Assembly: GCA_035559435.1 (NCBI GenBank)
Contig: DATMBC010000020.1
Coordinates: 1-40,046, forward strand
DNA from: a bacterium
GTDB taxonomy: Bacteria > Zixibacteria > MSB-5A5 > WJJR01
Direction: 5' to 3'
Length of the DNA: 40,046 nt
The position numbers were made by a program, and so were the translations under genes. The stretch's first letter is position 1, and every line of letters starts with the position of its first letter. Shown in pieces: positions 7,337 through 16,523 of this stretch. Below the pieces are notes generated by a model. It was not told the origin of the DNA. It searched no databases and saw only the letters and a program-made list of their open reading frames with translations.

Positions 7337-8098
7337 TTACGTCGTCACCGACTCGCCGTTGACGTGGACGCCGAGGGTCTGCAGGGCCTCGCGGGCGGCC
7401 AGTTGTTCGGCGTCCTTTTTGTTGGAGCCGACGCCGCGTCCGGCAATCTGGCCGTGGGCATGCACGACCACGGTGAAGACCTTTTGGTGGTCGGGGCCGG
7501 ACTCGTCGATGACCTCGTAGCGCGGCATGCCCAATCCGCGGCCCTGCAGGTACTCGAGCAGATCGCCCTTGTAGTTGACCTCCACCAGTTCGGGGGCATC
7601 CTCCGCCAACGGCACCAGGAGGATGCGCTCGACGACCGCCGCGGCGGCATCGAGGCCGCCGTCGAGGTAGATCGCGCCGAGCACCGACTCGAAGACATCA
7701 GACAGAATCGAGCCGCGGCGCCGTCCGCCGGCCTTGTCCTCCTCCGGCGACAGACGGATCCACTGGCCGATGCCCTCGCGCTTGGCCACCTGGGTCAGGG
7801 TCTTGAGATTGACCAGCGAGGCCTTGCGTTTGGTCAACTGCCCCTCGGTCTGCTCCGGATATTTCAGGAACAGGTGCTTGGCGACGATCAGCCCGAGGAC
7901 CGAGTCGCCGAGGAACTCCAGACGCTCATAGGTCGGATGATCGGAGACCGAGTTGGCGTAGGAGCGGTGGGTGAGCGCCTCGCGCAGCAGATCGGTGTTG
8001 CGAAAACGGTACCCGAGGATGGTGTCGGGCAGATCGCCGCTCGCGGCGCGGGGCCGCCGCGCGAACAGCGACGTGATGCGGGAGAAAAAGTCCGCCAT
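7337..8098 (-). CDS. rnc: Ribonuclease III
   Basis: A 253-residue double-stranded-RNA endonuclease of rRNA processing and mRNA turnover. The catalytic signature ERLEFLGDSVLGL is near residue 60, the second metal-binding segment (DVFESVLGAIYLDGG) follows, and a double-stranded RNA-binding domain occupies about residues 180-250 (NYKGDLLEYLQGRGL through GSNKKDAEQLAAREAL). Length is normal. The ATG at 8098 has only a distant GGGAG. It is the last gene of the fatty-acid run, 202 bases after fabF; rnc next to acpP-fabF is a common bacterial arrangement. The leader has two inverted repeats that could be targets for self-cleavage. Confidence 0.97.
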   Translation of the reverse strand: MADFFSRITSLFARRPRAASGDLPDTILGYRFRNTDLLREALTHRSYANSVSDHPTYERLEFLGDSVLGLIVAKHLFLKYPEQTEGQLTKRKASLVNLKTLTQVAKREGIGQWIRLSPEEDKAGGRRRGSILSDVFESVLGAIYLDGGLDAAAAVVERILLVPLAEDAPELVEVNYKGDLLEYLQGRGLGMPRYEVIDESGPDHQKVFTVVVHAHGQIAGRGVGSNKKDAEQLAAREALQTLGVHVNGESVTT

Positions 8099-8125
8099 GG
8101 TCCGTCAACTCCCGGTTGCGGAAGT

Positions 8126-8143
8126 GGCGCGTGGCCACGCGCC
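8126..8143. promoter_or_regulatory. 18-bp perfect palindrome upstream of rnc
   Basis: GGCGCGTGGCCACGCGCC is its own reverse complement and lies 28 bases before the rnc start codon. It could be an operator for a dimeric regulator or part of a folded leader; nothing in the sequence decides this. Confidence 0.4.
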
Positions 8144-8175
8144 GGGGCGGGACGGCATCGGTGCGGCGGGGAAGT

Positions 8176-8214
8176 CCTATCGGCAGCCCCTCCCGTCGGG
8201 GAGATGCGGATAGG
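8176..8214 (-). promoter_or_regulatory. Interrupted stem-loop in the fabF-rnc gap
   Basis: CCTATC (8176-8181) pairs with GATAGG (8209-8214), and within it CCCC pairs with GGGG, separated by internal loops. It sits about 80 bases before the rnc start in the predicted fabF-rnc transcript. In other bacteria RNase III cleaves a stem in its own leader; the same here is only an inference. Confidence 0.3.
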
Positions 8215-8300
8215 GCTTTGGTCCTCGTGGACGCGGAATACCGGTCCCGTGTGCCTTGAGTGTTACGTCTGGCGACAAGCGATCGCGATACGGATCGTTG

Positions 8301-9584
8301 CTACCCTCCGTTGTGCCGATAGGCCCCGACGACCAGCGTGACGTTGTGGCCGCCGAAGCCGAACGAATTCGAAATCGCCACCTTGACCGGCCGTTGGACC
8401 GGCTTCAAGGGAGCATAGTTCAGATCGCATTTGGGATCCGGGGTCTCGAGATTGATGGTCGGGTGGATGGTCCCGGTTTCGATCGATTTGACGCAGGCGA
8501 TCAGTTCGACGCCGCCGGCGGCCCCGAGCAGGTGGCCGATCATCGACTTGGTCGAGTTGCAGACAACCTCGCCGGCATGATCGCCGAGGACCGAGCGGAT
8601 CGCCTCGGTCTCGCAGATGTCGCCCAGATCGGTGGCTGTGCCGTGCGTGTTGACGTAGTCGACCTGGTCGGGACGGATGTCGGCGTCGCGGAGCGCCGCC
8701 TTCATCGCGCGCGCCGCGCCTTCGCCGTGCGGCGACGGCGCGGTCAGGTGATAGGCATCACCCGACATGCCGGTGCCCAGCAGTTCGGCGAGGATGCGCG
8801 CGCCGCGGCGGGTGGCATGTTCGAGCGACTCCAAAACAAGAATCCCGGCGCCTTCGCCCATAACGAAACCGTCGCGGTCGGCGTCGAAGGGCCGCGAGGC
8901 GCGTTCGGGCTGGTCGTTGCGCGTCGACATGGCGCGCGCCGAGCAGAACCCGGCCAGCGCGACCGGGGTGATCGTCGCCTCGGCGCCGCCGGTGACCATC
9001 AGATCGGCGTCGCCGCGCTCGATTAAGTGCATCGCATCGCTGATCGCATGGCCGGCGGTGGCGCAGGCCGACACGGTCGCGTAATTGGGGCCCTTGAACC
9101 CGTAGCGCATCGACACCAGCCCGGAACTCATGTCGATAATCATCATCGGAATGAGAAACGGCGAGACGCGTCCCGGGCCCTGATTGAGCAGGGTCTGATG
9201 CTGCTTTTCGAAGGTGTCGATGCCGCCGATGCCGGAGCCGATCACCACGCCGCAACGGTCGCGGTCGAGTTTCTCCATCTCAAGGCCGGCCATCTTGACC
9301 GCCTCGTCGGCGGCACCCAGCGCGAACAGCAGCGCGCGGTCCAGCCGCCGGGCTTCCTTTTTGTCGGCGACGGTGTTTGGGTCGAAATTCTTCACCTCGC
9401 AGGCGATCTGCGTCGGATAGGGCGAGACATCGAAGGCGCTGATGCGCGCCGCTCCCGAGGTCCCGGCCAAAAGCGCATTCCAATAGGCATCGACGCCGAT
9501 TCCGATCGGCGTGATCGCCCCCATGCCGGTGATGACCACCCGGTGGCGGGGCTGCGGCTTGCGATGGAAGGAGTTTTCTGTCAT
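8301..9584 (-). CDS. fabF: 3-oxoacyl-ACP synthase II
   Basis: A 427-residue condensing enzyme that elongates acyl-ACP with malonyl-ACP. The Cys-His-His triad is visible: the nucleophile in VSACATAGH, the first His in NTHGTATDLGD and the second in KSMIGHLLGAAGG. The N-terminus, VVITGMGAITPIG, is typical after a short 14-residue lead. It lies 46 bases downstream of acpP in the fatty-acid run and is followed by rnc. Length is close to the usual 410-420. Confidence 0.97.
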   Translation of the reverse strand: MTENSFHRKPQPRHRVVITGMGAITPIGIGVDAYWNALLAGTSGAARISAFDVSPYPTQIACEVKNFDPNTVADKKEARRLDRALLFALGAADEAVKMAGLEMEKLDRDRCGVVIGSGIGGIDTFEKQHQTLLNQGPGRVSPFLIPMMIIDMSSGLVSMRYGFKGPNYATVSACATAGHAISDAMHLIERGDADLMVTGGAEATITPVALAGFCSARAMSTRNDQPERASRPFDADRDGFVMGEGAGILVLESLEHATRRGARILAELLGTGMSGDAYHLTAPSPHGEGAARAMKAALRDADIRPDQVDYVNTHGTATDLGDICETEAIRSVLGDHAGEVVCNSTKSMIGHLLGAAGGVELIACVKSIETGTIHPTINLETPDPKCDLNYAPLKPVQRPVKVAISNSFGFGGHNVTLVVGAYRHNGG

Positions 9585-9630
9585 AGAGAAGCCGGCGGAC
9601 GTGTTGCACCGTCACGCCGGCGCATCAGCG

Positions 9631-9870
9631 TCACTTGGGGGACTTGGCGTTGATATAATCGATGGCCGCCTGGACGGTCCCGATCTTCTGCGCTTCCTCG
9701 TCGGGAATCTCCAGCCCGAATTCCTCTTCCAGCGCCATCACCAGCTCCACGGTGTCCAGCGAATCGGCGCCCAGATCGTCGATGAAGGACGCTTTCGGGG
9801 TGACCTGCTCGGCGTTGACGCCAAGCTGCTCGACGATGATCTTCTTTACCCGTTCCTCAACGGACGACAT
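9631..9870 (-). CDS. acpP: Acyl carrier protein
   Basis: A 79-residue acidic four-helix carrier. The phosphopantetheine attachment serine is Ser37 in [20 protein letters not shown], the canonical motif. It carries growing acyl chains for FabD, FabF, FabG, FabH and PlsX, all encoded beside it. Its position between fabG and fabF matches the common fab cluster order. A 107-base gap separates it from fabG; no clear separate promoter was found there. Confidence 0.98.
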   Translation of the reverse strand: MSSVEERVKKIIVEQLGVNAEQVTPKASFIDDLGADSLDTVELVMALEEEFGLEIPDEEAQKIGTVQAAIDYINAKSPK

Positions 9871-9977
9871 TCAAGACCCTCCTGCTTATCGATACGTTCA
9901 TTGCCATCCTGTTCACAACCCTTTGAACCATGGGAGTTAACCAAAATTGCGACGCCATCGCAACCACAATATCGGGG

Positions 9978-10739
9978 TCAGGACATCACCATGCCGCCGT
10001 CGATACGCAGGACCTGCCCGGTGATATACGACGCTTCTTCTCCGGCCAGGAAGGCGACCGCCCCGGCGACGTCCTCGGGAGCGCCGAAGCGTCCAAGCGG
10101 AATTCGCGACATGTACTGGGCGGCGATGTTTTCGGGAAGGGCGGCGGTCATCTCGGTGGCGATGAAGCCGGGGGCGATGGCGTTGACGGTGATGTTGCGC
10201 GGTGCCAGCTCGACCGCCAGCGCCTTGGTAAGCCCGATCAATCCGGCCTTCGATGAGATGTAATTCGCCTGGCCGGCGTTGCCCATGACCGCCACGATCG
10301 AACTGATGTTGATGATGCGTCCCCAGCGCGCCTTCATCATCGGACGAGCGCAACGGCGCGCCAGCGCAAAGGCCGACACGAGATTGACCTGCAGGATCGA
10401 GAGGAAATCCTCCTCCGACATGCGCACCGCCAGTCCATCGCGGGTGACGCCGGCGTTGTTGATAAGGATCTCGACCGGTCCGAGCGCGGCTTCGACTTCG
10501 GCCAGGATGCGGTCGGGAGCGTCGGCGGCGCGCAAGTCGGCGGTGACGGTGGCGGCGGCCGCGCCCAGCGCGGCCAGATGACCGGCCTGGCGCTTCAGCG
10601 CCTCCTCGTCGCGTCCGCAAATGGCGATTTTGTGTCCGGCGACGGCCAGACGTCGGGCGATGGCCGCGCCGATTCCCTTGGCGCCGCCGGTGACCAGCGC
10701 GACGCGGGCGACCGGAGTGGATTGCGCGGATGTTGTCAT
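9978..10739 (-). CDS. fabG: 3-oxoacyl-ACP reductase
   Basis: A short-chain dehydrogenase of about 253 residues that reduces 3-oxoacyl-ACP with NADPH. The cofactor motif TGGAKGIGAA, the NNAG motif and the catalytic Ser...Tyr-x3-Lys (NISS, then NYISSKAG) are all present, and GMVMS ends the protein as usual. The ATG at 10739 is preferred; an in-frame GTG two codons upstream (10745) is also possible. It lies between fabD and acpP, in canonical order. Confidence 0.96.
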   Translation of the reverse strand: MTTSAQSTPVARVALVTGGAKGIGAAIARRLAVAGHKIAICGRDEEALKRQAGHLAALGAAAATVTADLRAADAPDRILAEVEAALGPVEILINNAGVTRDGLAVRMSEEDFLSILQVNLVSAFALARRCARPMMKARWGRIINISSIVAVMGNAGQANYISSKAGLIGLTKALAVELAPRNITVNAIAPGFIATEMTAALPENIAAQYMSRIPLGRFGAPEDVAGAVAFLAGEEASYITGQVLRIDGGMVMS

Positions 10740-10773
10740 GGGCACCTGATCCGTGGTGAGGTGATCAATCCGT

Positions 10774-11712
10774 TTACGCCGTCACCGGCGTGGCGGCCCA
10801 GTTCTCCAAATCGGCGGCGGTGTCCAGCGAGACCAATTGCGCCGATTCGAGCACCGACTTGGCCAAGCCGAGCAACACTTTCTTCGGACCGACTTCGATT
10901 AAGGTGGCGACACCGTCTTTCTGCATCCGCTGCAACGTCGGATACCAGAGCACCGGGGCGGTCAACTGCTCGATCAGTTTGGCCTTGATCACGGCGGCGT
11001 CGGTGGTCGGCTCGGCGGTCACATTGAGGAGGACCGGGCGGGCGGCGTTCTTGAAAGTCAGACGGTCGAGCACCGGCGCCAGTTGCGTCGGCGAGGGCAG
11101 CATCAGCGGCGAATGAAAGGCGCCGCCGACGGCCAGCGGGATGACGCGCTTGGCGCCGTGCTCGGAGGCGAATTTGGCGGCGGCATCGACGCCTTCCTTC
11201 GAGCCGGAGATGACGATTTGTTTTTCGCCGTTGAAGTTGGCGGCAACGACCACGCCGCTTGTCTGGGCGTGACGGCACACCTCGACCACTTTGTCCCAAC
11301 TCATGCCGAGAATGGCGGCCATGGTGCCGGGATGGGCCTCGCAGGCCTGCTGCATGAAGCGGGCGCGTTCGCGCACCGCGATCAGGCCGTCCTCGAACGA
11401 GAGCACGCCGCAGGCGACCAGGGCCGAATACTCGCCGAGCGAGTGTCCGGCGGCCATGTCGAACGTCAGGCCGCGCTCGCAGGCCAGCGCATGCATGATG
11501 CACGAGTGAATGAAGATCGCCGGCTGCGTGTTGACGGTCTGCACCAGTTCATCGGCGGGGCCTTCGAAGGACAGCGAGGCGATGTCCCAGCCGAGCGCTT
11601 CGTTGGCGCGCTGGTACATCCGCCGCGCGGTCGGGTAGGTATCGGACAGGTCGCGTCCCATGCCAACATACTGGGAGGCCTGTCCGGGAAAGAGGAGGGC
11701 GGTTTTCATCAT
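10774..11712 (-). CDS. fabD: Malonyl-CoA:ACP transacylase
   Basis: A 312-residue transacylase that loads malonate onto ACP. The open frame extends further upstream, but homology starts at MKTALLFPGQASQYVGMG, so one of the two adjacent ATGs at 11712/11709 is the start. The nucleophile elbow GHSLGEYSALVACG is intact, and QQACEAHPGTMAAILG also fits the family. The gene is 95 bases downstream of fabH. The ribosome site is weak (GAGACC), so the exact start is less certain than the identity. Confidence 0.95.
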   Translation of the reverse strand: MMKTALLFPGQASQYVGMGRDLSDTYPTARRMYQRANEALGWDIASLSFEGPADELVQTVNTQPAIFIHSCIMHALACERGLTFDMAAGHSLGEYSALVACGVLSFEDGLIAVRERARFMQQACEAHPGTMAAILGMSWDKVVEVCRHAQTSGVVVAANFNGEKQIVISGSKEGVDAAAKFASEHGAKRVIPLAVGGAFHSPLMLPSPTQLAPVLDRLTFKNAARPVLLNVTAEPTTDAAVIKAKLIEQLTAPVLWYPTLQRMQKDGVATLIEVGPKKVLLGLAKSVLESAQLVSLDTAADLENWAATPVTA

Positions 11713-11807
11713 GTGGTCTCGTGTGCCCGATCGGGCGCCGGGGCCCGTGTTGAGAATGTGGGAGGTGCAGGATGGGCCGGGTCCCGGCGCCCGCCCATGG
11801 ACGTTCA

Positions 11808-12806
11808 TCAGAGACGGTAGAGCGCCGCGCCCCAGACCAACCCGCCGCCGAAGGCCACCGACAGCACCAGCGAGCCGGGGCCGATCAATCCGGCGCGACG
11901 GGCCTCGTCGAGCGCGATCGGCACCGAGGCCGAAGATGTGTTGCCGAGACGTTCGATATTGCGGTAGACCCGCTCCGGCGCAACCCCGAGGCGCTTGGTC
12001 AGCGCCTCGATGATGCGGGCGTTGGCCTGGTGCGGGATCACCATGTCGATATCCCTGGGTTCCACTTTGGCATCGGCCAGCACCCGGTCGCAGGCGTCTT
12101 CCATTTCACGCACGGCGAGCTTGAAGACCTCACGGCCATCCATCTGGATGTAGCGCAGCGGATCGTTGACGGACGCGGGGGTGAGCGGCGAGCGGCTCCC
12201 GCCGATCGGGATGTGCAACAGTTCGCGATACTGCCCGTCGCCCGACAGAAACGTGGAGAGAATCCCGCGTCCCTCCTCGCCCGGACGGCTGGCGCTGACG
12301 ACCGCTGCGCCGGCGCCGTCGCCGAAGAGGACGCAGGTGTTGCGATCCTTGTAATTGGTGATCGAGGAGAGATGTTCGGCGCCGATGACCAGCACGTTGC
12401 GGCTGACGCCGGTCAGGATGAACGCGCGCGCCACGGTCAGTCCATAGATGAAGCCGGCGCAGGCGGCGACCACATCCATGACCGCGGCGCGTCCGGCGCC
12501 CAGTTTCTCCTGCACCACGGTGGCGGTGGCCGGTAGCGGGTAATCGGGAGTTACGGTGCCGACGATGATGCCGTCGATGTCGGCGGGAGTGAGGCCCGCG
12601 TCGGCGATCGCGGCGCGTCCGGCGACGGTGGCCATGTCGGAACAGGTGCGCACGTCGCCGGCGCCGTTGAGCACGCGCCGTTCGCGGATGCCGGTGCGCT
12701 CCACGATCCACTCGTCGGAAGTGTCGACGATCTTTTCGAAATCCTGGTTGGTCAGAACCTTGGCCGGCGTGTAGTGTCCGGTCCCGCGAATGATGGCGCT
12801 CGTCAT
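11808..12806 (-). CDS. fabH: 3-oxoacyl-ACP synthase III
   Basis: A 332-residue enzyme that condenses an acyl-CoA primer with malonyl-ACP to start fatty-acid synthesis. The Cys-His-Asn triad is seen as VAACAGF, IPHQANARI and GNTSSAS. The N-terminus (GTGHYTPAKVLTNQDFE) and C-terminus (SVAFGGGLVWGAALYRL) are typical and length is normal. It begins 12 bases after the plsX stop codon, so the two are translated as neighbours in one message. Confidence 0.97.
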   Translation of the reverse strand: MTSAIIRGTGHYTPAKVLTNQDFEKIVDTSDEWIVERTGIRERRVLNGAGDVRTCSDMATVAGRAAIADAGLTPADIDGIIVGTVTPDYPLPATATVVQEKLGAGRAAVMDVVAACAGFIYGLTVARAFILTGVSRNVLVIGAEHLSSITNYKDRNTCVLFGDGAGAAVVSASRPGEEGRGILSTFLSGDGQYRELLHIPIGGSRSPLTPASVNDPLRYIQMDGREVFKLAVREMEDACDRVLADAKVEPRDIDMVIPHQANARIIEALTKRLGVAPERVYRNIERLGNTSSASVPIALDEARRAGLIGPGSLVLSVAFGGGLVWGAALYRL

Positions 12807-12818
12807 GATCCGCCCCCG

Positions 12819-13877
12819 TCAGGCCTGGTGAGCCGTGACGCCGTTGGGCGCCGGCTTGTACGACGCCAGCGCGTCGATGATGTGCTGGTTGACATGATGC
12901 TCGGCGCCGTTGGCGGCCGACCAGATGGCGTTCTTGATCGCCTTGGCGCTGGAGGAGCCATGGCAGATCACAACCAGCCCGTTGAGGCCAAGCAGCGGCG
13001 CGCCGCCGTACTCGGCATAGTCGAAGGTCCGGCGCATGCGCCGCAAAAACGGCCCCATCAGAATCGCGCCGGCGTGGGAGAAATAGTTCCGCTTGATCTG
13101 CCGGCGCACGGCGTTGGTGAGAAATCCCTGCAGCGACTCGGCGAATTTGAGGAGGATGTTGCCGACGAAGCCGTCGCAGACGACGACATCGGCCTTGCCG
13201 GAGAGGATGTCGCGTCCCTCGATGTTGCCGATGAATTTGAAATCGAAGCCCGATTCGGCCAGGAGCTTGTGGGTGGCCACGGTCAATTCGGTGCCCTTGC
13301 TGGGTTCCTCGCCGATGGACAAAAGGCCGACCCGCGGCAGCGTCTTGCTGTAGGCCGCCTGCATGTAGCAGGCCCCCATGATGGCAAACTCGACCAAATG
13401 CTGCGGCTTGCACATCGAGTTGGCGCCCACATCGAGGATGAGCGTGCTCTCCTGCTGGGTCGGGAAGACGGTGGCGATGGCCGGGCGCGAGACGCCGCCA
13501 AGCCGTCCGAGATCGGCCAGCCCCGCCGCCATCACCGCGCCGGTGTTGCCGGTGGAGACGAAGGCGTCGCCGCGGCCGTCCTTGAGCAACCGCAGGCCGA
13601 TGCGGATCGAGGTGTCCTTGCGCTTGAGCGAGTCGGTCGGGGATTCATCCATGCGCACGAAGTCGGGCGCGTCGACGACGTCGATACATTCCGATTTGTG
13701 GTGCAGGCGCTGGCGGATGTGGTGGTGGAGCGAAGCGTCGATCTGCTCTTTGTCGCCGACGATCGTCACGCGCAACGGCATGGGAGATTCGACGATGGCA
13801 TCGACCGCGCCGTCCACACAGACGGAGGGGCCGTGGTCGCCCCCCATGGCATCGAGCAATATGGTCCGCACCGACAT
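12819..13877 (-). CDS. plsX: Phosphate acyltransferase PlsX
   Basis: A 352-residue enzyme converting acyl-ACP to acyl-phosphate, linking fatty-acid to phospholipid synthesis at the inner face of the membrane. The family N-terminus (ILLDAMGGDHGPSVCVDGA), FVSTGNTGAVMAAG, DVGANSMCKP and VVCDGFVGNILLKF are all present. It lies between rpmF and fabH, the classical rpmF-plsX-fabH order. A ribosome site, GGAAAG, lies ahead of the ATG at 13877. Confidence 0.97.
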   Translation of the reverse strand: MSVRTILLDAMGGDHGPSVCVDGAVDAIVESPMPLRVTIVGDKEQIDASLHHHIRQRLHHKSECIDVVDAPDFVRMDESPTDSLKRKDTSIRIGLRLLKDGRGDAFVSTGNTGAVMAAGLADLGRLGGVSRPAIATVFPTQQESTLILDVGANSMCKPQHLVEFAIMGACYMQAAYSKTLPRVGLLSIGEEPSKGTELTVATHKLLAESGFDFKFIGNIEGRDILSGKADVVVCDGFVGNILLKFAESLQGFLTNAVRRQIKRNYFSHAGAILMGPFLRRMRRTFDYAEYGGAPLLGLNGLVVICHGSSSAKAIKNAIWSAANGAEHHVNQHIIDALASYKPAPNGVTAHQA

Positions 13878-13934
13878 CGGGATGACTTTCCGCGCGCGGC
13901 GCTTGCGCGCGCCGCGTCCGCTGACAGGCCGCCG

Positions 13935-14117
13935 TTACGACGTTTTCGGCGGGATCACTTCCTGGCCATCATAGAATCCGCACTGCGGGCAGACATGATG
14001 CGGGCGGCGCAGGGTGGCGCACTGCGGACAGGGCGACAACGTCGGCGTCTGCAACTTCCAATGCGTGCGGCGCTTGGCGCCCCGCGTGTGTGAGTGACGT
14101 CTCTTGGGCAGCGGCAT
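13935..14117 (-). CDS. rpmF: Ribosomal protein L32
   Basis: A 60-residue basic protein beginning MPLPKRRHSHTRGAKRRTHW, the usual L32 start. Four cysteines in two CPQC pairs would bind zinc. GAAGGAG precedes the ATG. It lies between the DUF177 gene and plsX, the conserved bacterial arrangement coupling a ribosomal protein to lipid synthesis. Confidence 0.97.
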   Translation of the reverse strand: MPLPKRRHSHTRGAKRRTHWKLQTPTLSPCPQCATLRRPHHVCPQCGFYDGQEVIPPKTS

Positions 14118-14149
14118 GGTGCGAAAACACTCCTTCGTTTGCTTTTACA

Positions 14150-14707
14150 CTACGTCCCGGTCGAGCGACGCCCGCGTTTCGGCGGACGCTGTTGCGCTTG
14201 CTGAATCAGATCACCCAGCTGCGCCAGCGCGCCGCCGGACTTGCGATCAGTACAGACGCAGGACTCCAGATTGAGATTTCGTCCGCATCCCGGGCAGAGC
14301 CCCTGGCAATCCTCGCGGCAGAGCGGATTGTCCGGCACCGCCAGAAGGATCAACTGCCGCACCACTTCTCCCAGATCCCAGACCGGCTCGGTCGCCGGAA
14401 TCAGGAAGAAATCGTCGTCGCCGGTGTCGGCGGCCACCTCGGCGGGCGGCACAATCCGAACCACGGCGCGAAAGGCCTCATCGACCGGAATATCGAACTC
14501 TTCCAGGCAACGGACGCAGGTGGCCCGGGCGACGGTCCTGGCCTGCCCGGCCACCACCACCTGCTCTTCGGCCTTCTGGACTGTGGCCCAAACGGCCACA
14601 GGACCGGGAAAGATGCAGGTATCCGACGCCAAATGCAACTCGTTTGCCGTGGCGGCAAACTCGCGCGTCTGATCCCCATCCGGCCAGTTGAAAAAGTCTA
14701 ACTTCAT
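14150..14707 (-). CDS. yceD: YceD/DUF177 family protein
   Basis: About 185 residues. The start at 14707 (MKLDFFNWPDG) is chosen because the longer frame would overlap hemH and has no family resemblance. The family pattern is visible: a one-Cys-pair segment (ATCVRCLEEFDIPV), an acidic stretch, then a Cys-rich C-terminal part (CREDCQGLCPGCGRNLN). YceD proteins are linked to 23S rRNA accumulation and nearly always precede rpmF, as here. No strong ribosome site is seen, so the start is a judgement. Confidence 0.9.
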   Translation of the reverse strand: MKLDFFNWPDGDQTREFAATANELHLASDTCIFPGPVAVWATVQKAEEQVVVAGQARTVARATCVRCLEEFDIPVDEAFRAVVRIVPPAEVAADTGDDDFFLIPATEPVWDLGEVVRQLILLAVPDNPLCREDCQGLCPGCGRNLNLESCVCTDRKSGGALAQLGDLIQQAQQRPPKRGRRSTGT

Positions 14708-14814
14708 GTGCGCCAACCAATCCACTTGCGCGGGAATGTCAAGCCAATTCTCCCCGACCGCTGCGTTGATGCTCTGTGGAACGCCACCCGACCGCGGAAG
14801 TTCCGTCGGCGCCA

Positions 14815-15831
14815 TCATGCACGGCACCAGTTCGCCAGGACCTCGATCCAGCGTGGATGGTCATTCAGGCAGGGCACCAGCACATACTCGGCGCCGCCAT
14901 GGCTGAGGAACTCCTCTTTCCCTTCCTGGCCGATCTCTTCAAGAGTCTCGAGGCAATCGGCAACGAAACTGGGGCAGAGCACAACCAGGCGCCGGACACC
15001 GGATGCGGCCAGCCGCTTGAGCGTTTCATCGGTGTAGGGCCGCAACCAGGGGTCGCGTCCGAGGCGCGATTGGAAAGCGATGGAGTGCTTCTCCCTGGGA
15101 ATGCCGGCGCGCGCTGTGAACGCCTCGGTGGTGGCATAGACCTGATGGCGGTAACAGGTCTTGTGCGCCTCCGATGGTACCTGGCAGCAATCGGGCGAAG
15201 CGAGGCAGTGCGAATGGGTCGGATCGGATTTGCGCAGATGCCGTTCGGGCAGGCCATGGTAACTGAACAGCACATGGTCGTACCCCGCGGAGAGATGCGA
15301 CTCCGCCGAGGCGACCAGCGCATCGATGTAGTCGTCGTCCTTGTAGAAGGGCGGCTTGGTGATCAGTCGCACCCCGGGCGCCATTTTGGCCAGCGTCTTT
15401 TCCACCGCCACGACGACGGTCTCGTATGTCGACATGGCATAGTGCGGGTACATTGGGATCAGCAGGATTTCGGTTAACCCTCTCCCCTGTCCGAGCAGTT
15501 CGGCGACCGCGGCATCGATGGAGGGCCTGCCATAGCTCATCCCCAGCGCCAGCGGCATCCGGACGCGCTCGCGCAGGAGTTTTTCGACCTTCCGCGAGAT
15601 CACGATCAACGGCGAGCCCTCGGGCGTCCAGATCGACGCATACGCGGCCGCCGAGCGTTTGGGACGGGTCGGGAGGATGAACAGCCCGACCACCAGCCGG
15701 CGGATGATCCAGGGCGAGTCGATCACGCGCGGATCCATCAGGAACTGATTGAGATAGCGACGCACATCGGGGACCGACGGCGAATCGGGCGAGCCGAGGT
15801 TGACCAGCAGGATGCCGCGTTGTGAACTCAT
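14815..15831 (-). CDS. hemH: Ferrochelatase
   Basis: A 338-residue enzyme inserting iron into a porphyrin for heme synthesis. The ATG at 15831 overlaps the trmB stop as ATGA and begins GILLVNLGSPDSPSV, the family start. The catalytic His lies in FSYHGLPERH, and SFVADCLETLEEIG, near the C-terminus, carries the conserved acidic residue. A short Cys-rich stretch (SHCLASPDCCQVP) sits in mid-protein; whether it binds anything is unknown. It could be a coproporphyrin or protoporphyrin type. Its place in a lipid/tRNA operon is unusual and hints that it is the only copy. Confidence 0.94.
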   Translation of the reverse strand: MSSQRGILLVNLGSPDSPSVPDVRRYLNQFLMDPRVIDSPWIIRRLVVGLFILPTRPKRSAAAYASIWTPEGSPLIVISRKVEKLLRERVRMPLALGMSYGRPSIDAAVAELLGQGRGLTEILLIPMYPHYAMSTYETVVVAVEKTLAKMAPGVRLITKPPFYKDDDYIDALVASAESHLSAGYDHVLFSYHGLPERHLRKSDPTHSHCLASPDCCQVPSEAHKTCYRHQVYATTEAFTARAGIPREKHSIAFQSRLGRDPWLRPYTDETLKRLAASGVRRLVVLCPSFVADCLETLEEIGQEGKEEFLSHGGAEYVLVPCLNDHPRWIEVLANWCRA

Positions 15832-16523
15832 GAGCGCTCCGGTGCCGCGCCTGAGGGCACACGTTCGAGGCAGAGTGAATGAATGCCGTAGCCGAGCGCG
15901 CTTTGGCGTTCGGCAAAAAGCGAGAGGGTCTTGCCGTCCTGCCCGCGCACCGGGCCCCAGGGCCAGCGATCGTCCACGATGCGGAATTCGGAAATGCCGA
16001 CGACTTGACGCGCCACCCACTCGACATACTCGGCGACATCGCTTTTGAGATACATATGTCCGCCCGGGGTCAGGACACGCGCCAGTTCCCGCAGGAAGTC
16101 CGGCTGCAGCAGTCGGTGGAACGCATGCCGGCGTTTCGGCCAGGGGTCGGGAAAGAGCACCACCACCGCGGGGAACGATCGATCGGGCAGATGGCGCGGG
16201 ATCACCAGCCGGGCATCGCCGCAGATCAGCAGCACATTGCACAACTCGCGGCGCTCAATCCGGCGAATCAGGCGCAGGTGCCGTTTGCGGCCAATCTCGA
16301 TGGCGACAAAGCGGCGTTCGGGATGCGCCGCGGCCTCGGCCAAGAGAAAATCGCCGCGACCCGGGCCGATTTCCAGCAAGTCGCCGGTGACGGTCGCCGG
16401 AAGCGCGGGATAGAACTCGAAAGGCTTGCGCTCACGGTGCGCGGTCGGGAATTGCCGCTGCAGCGCGAGATCGGGAACGGTGCCGAAGGTGCGCGGCGGC
16501 GGAATCGGCGTGTCGGCGTCCAT
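15828..16523 (-). CDS. trmB: tRNA (guanine-N7-)-methyltransferase
   Basis: A 231-residue Rossmann-fold methyltransferase that makes m7G46 in tRNA. The SAM-binding motif LLEIGPGRGDFLL, the acidic VAIEIG and the family hallmark VVLFPDPWPKRRH are visible, followed by LTPGGHMYLKSD. It overlaps hemH by four bases, and its start directly abuts the stop of the DUF554 gene, indicating tight co-translation. Confidence 0.95.
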   Translation of the reverse strand: MDADTPIPPPRTFGTVPDLALQRQFPTAHRERKPFEFYPALPATVTGDLLEIGPGRGDFLLAEAAAHPERRFVAIEIGRKRHLRLIRRIERRELCNVLLICGDARLVIPRHLPDRSFPAVVVLFPDPWPKRRHAFHRLLQPDFLRELARVLTPGGHMYLKSDVAEYVEWVARQVVGISEFRIVDDRWPWGPVRGQDGKTLSLFAERQSALGYGIHSLCLERVPSGAAPERS

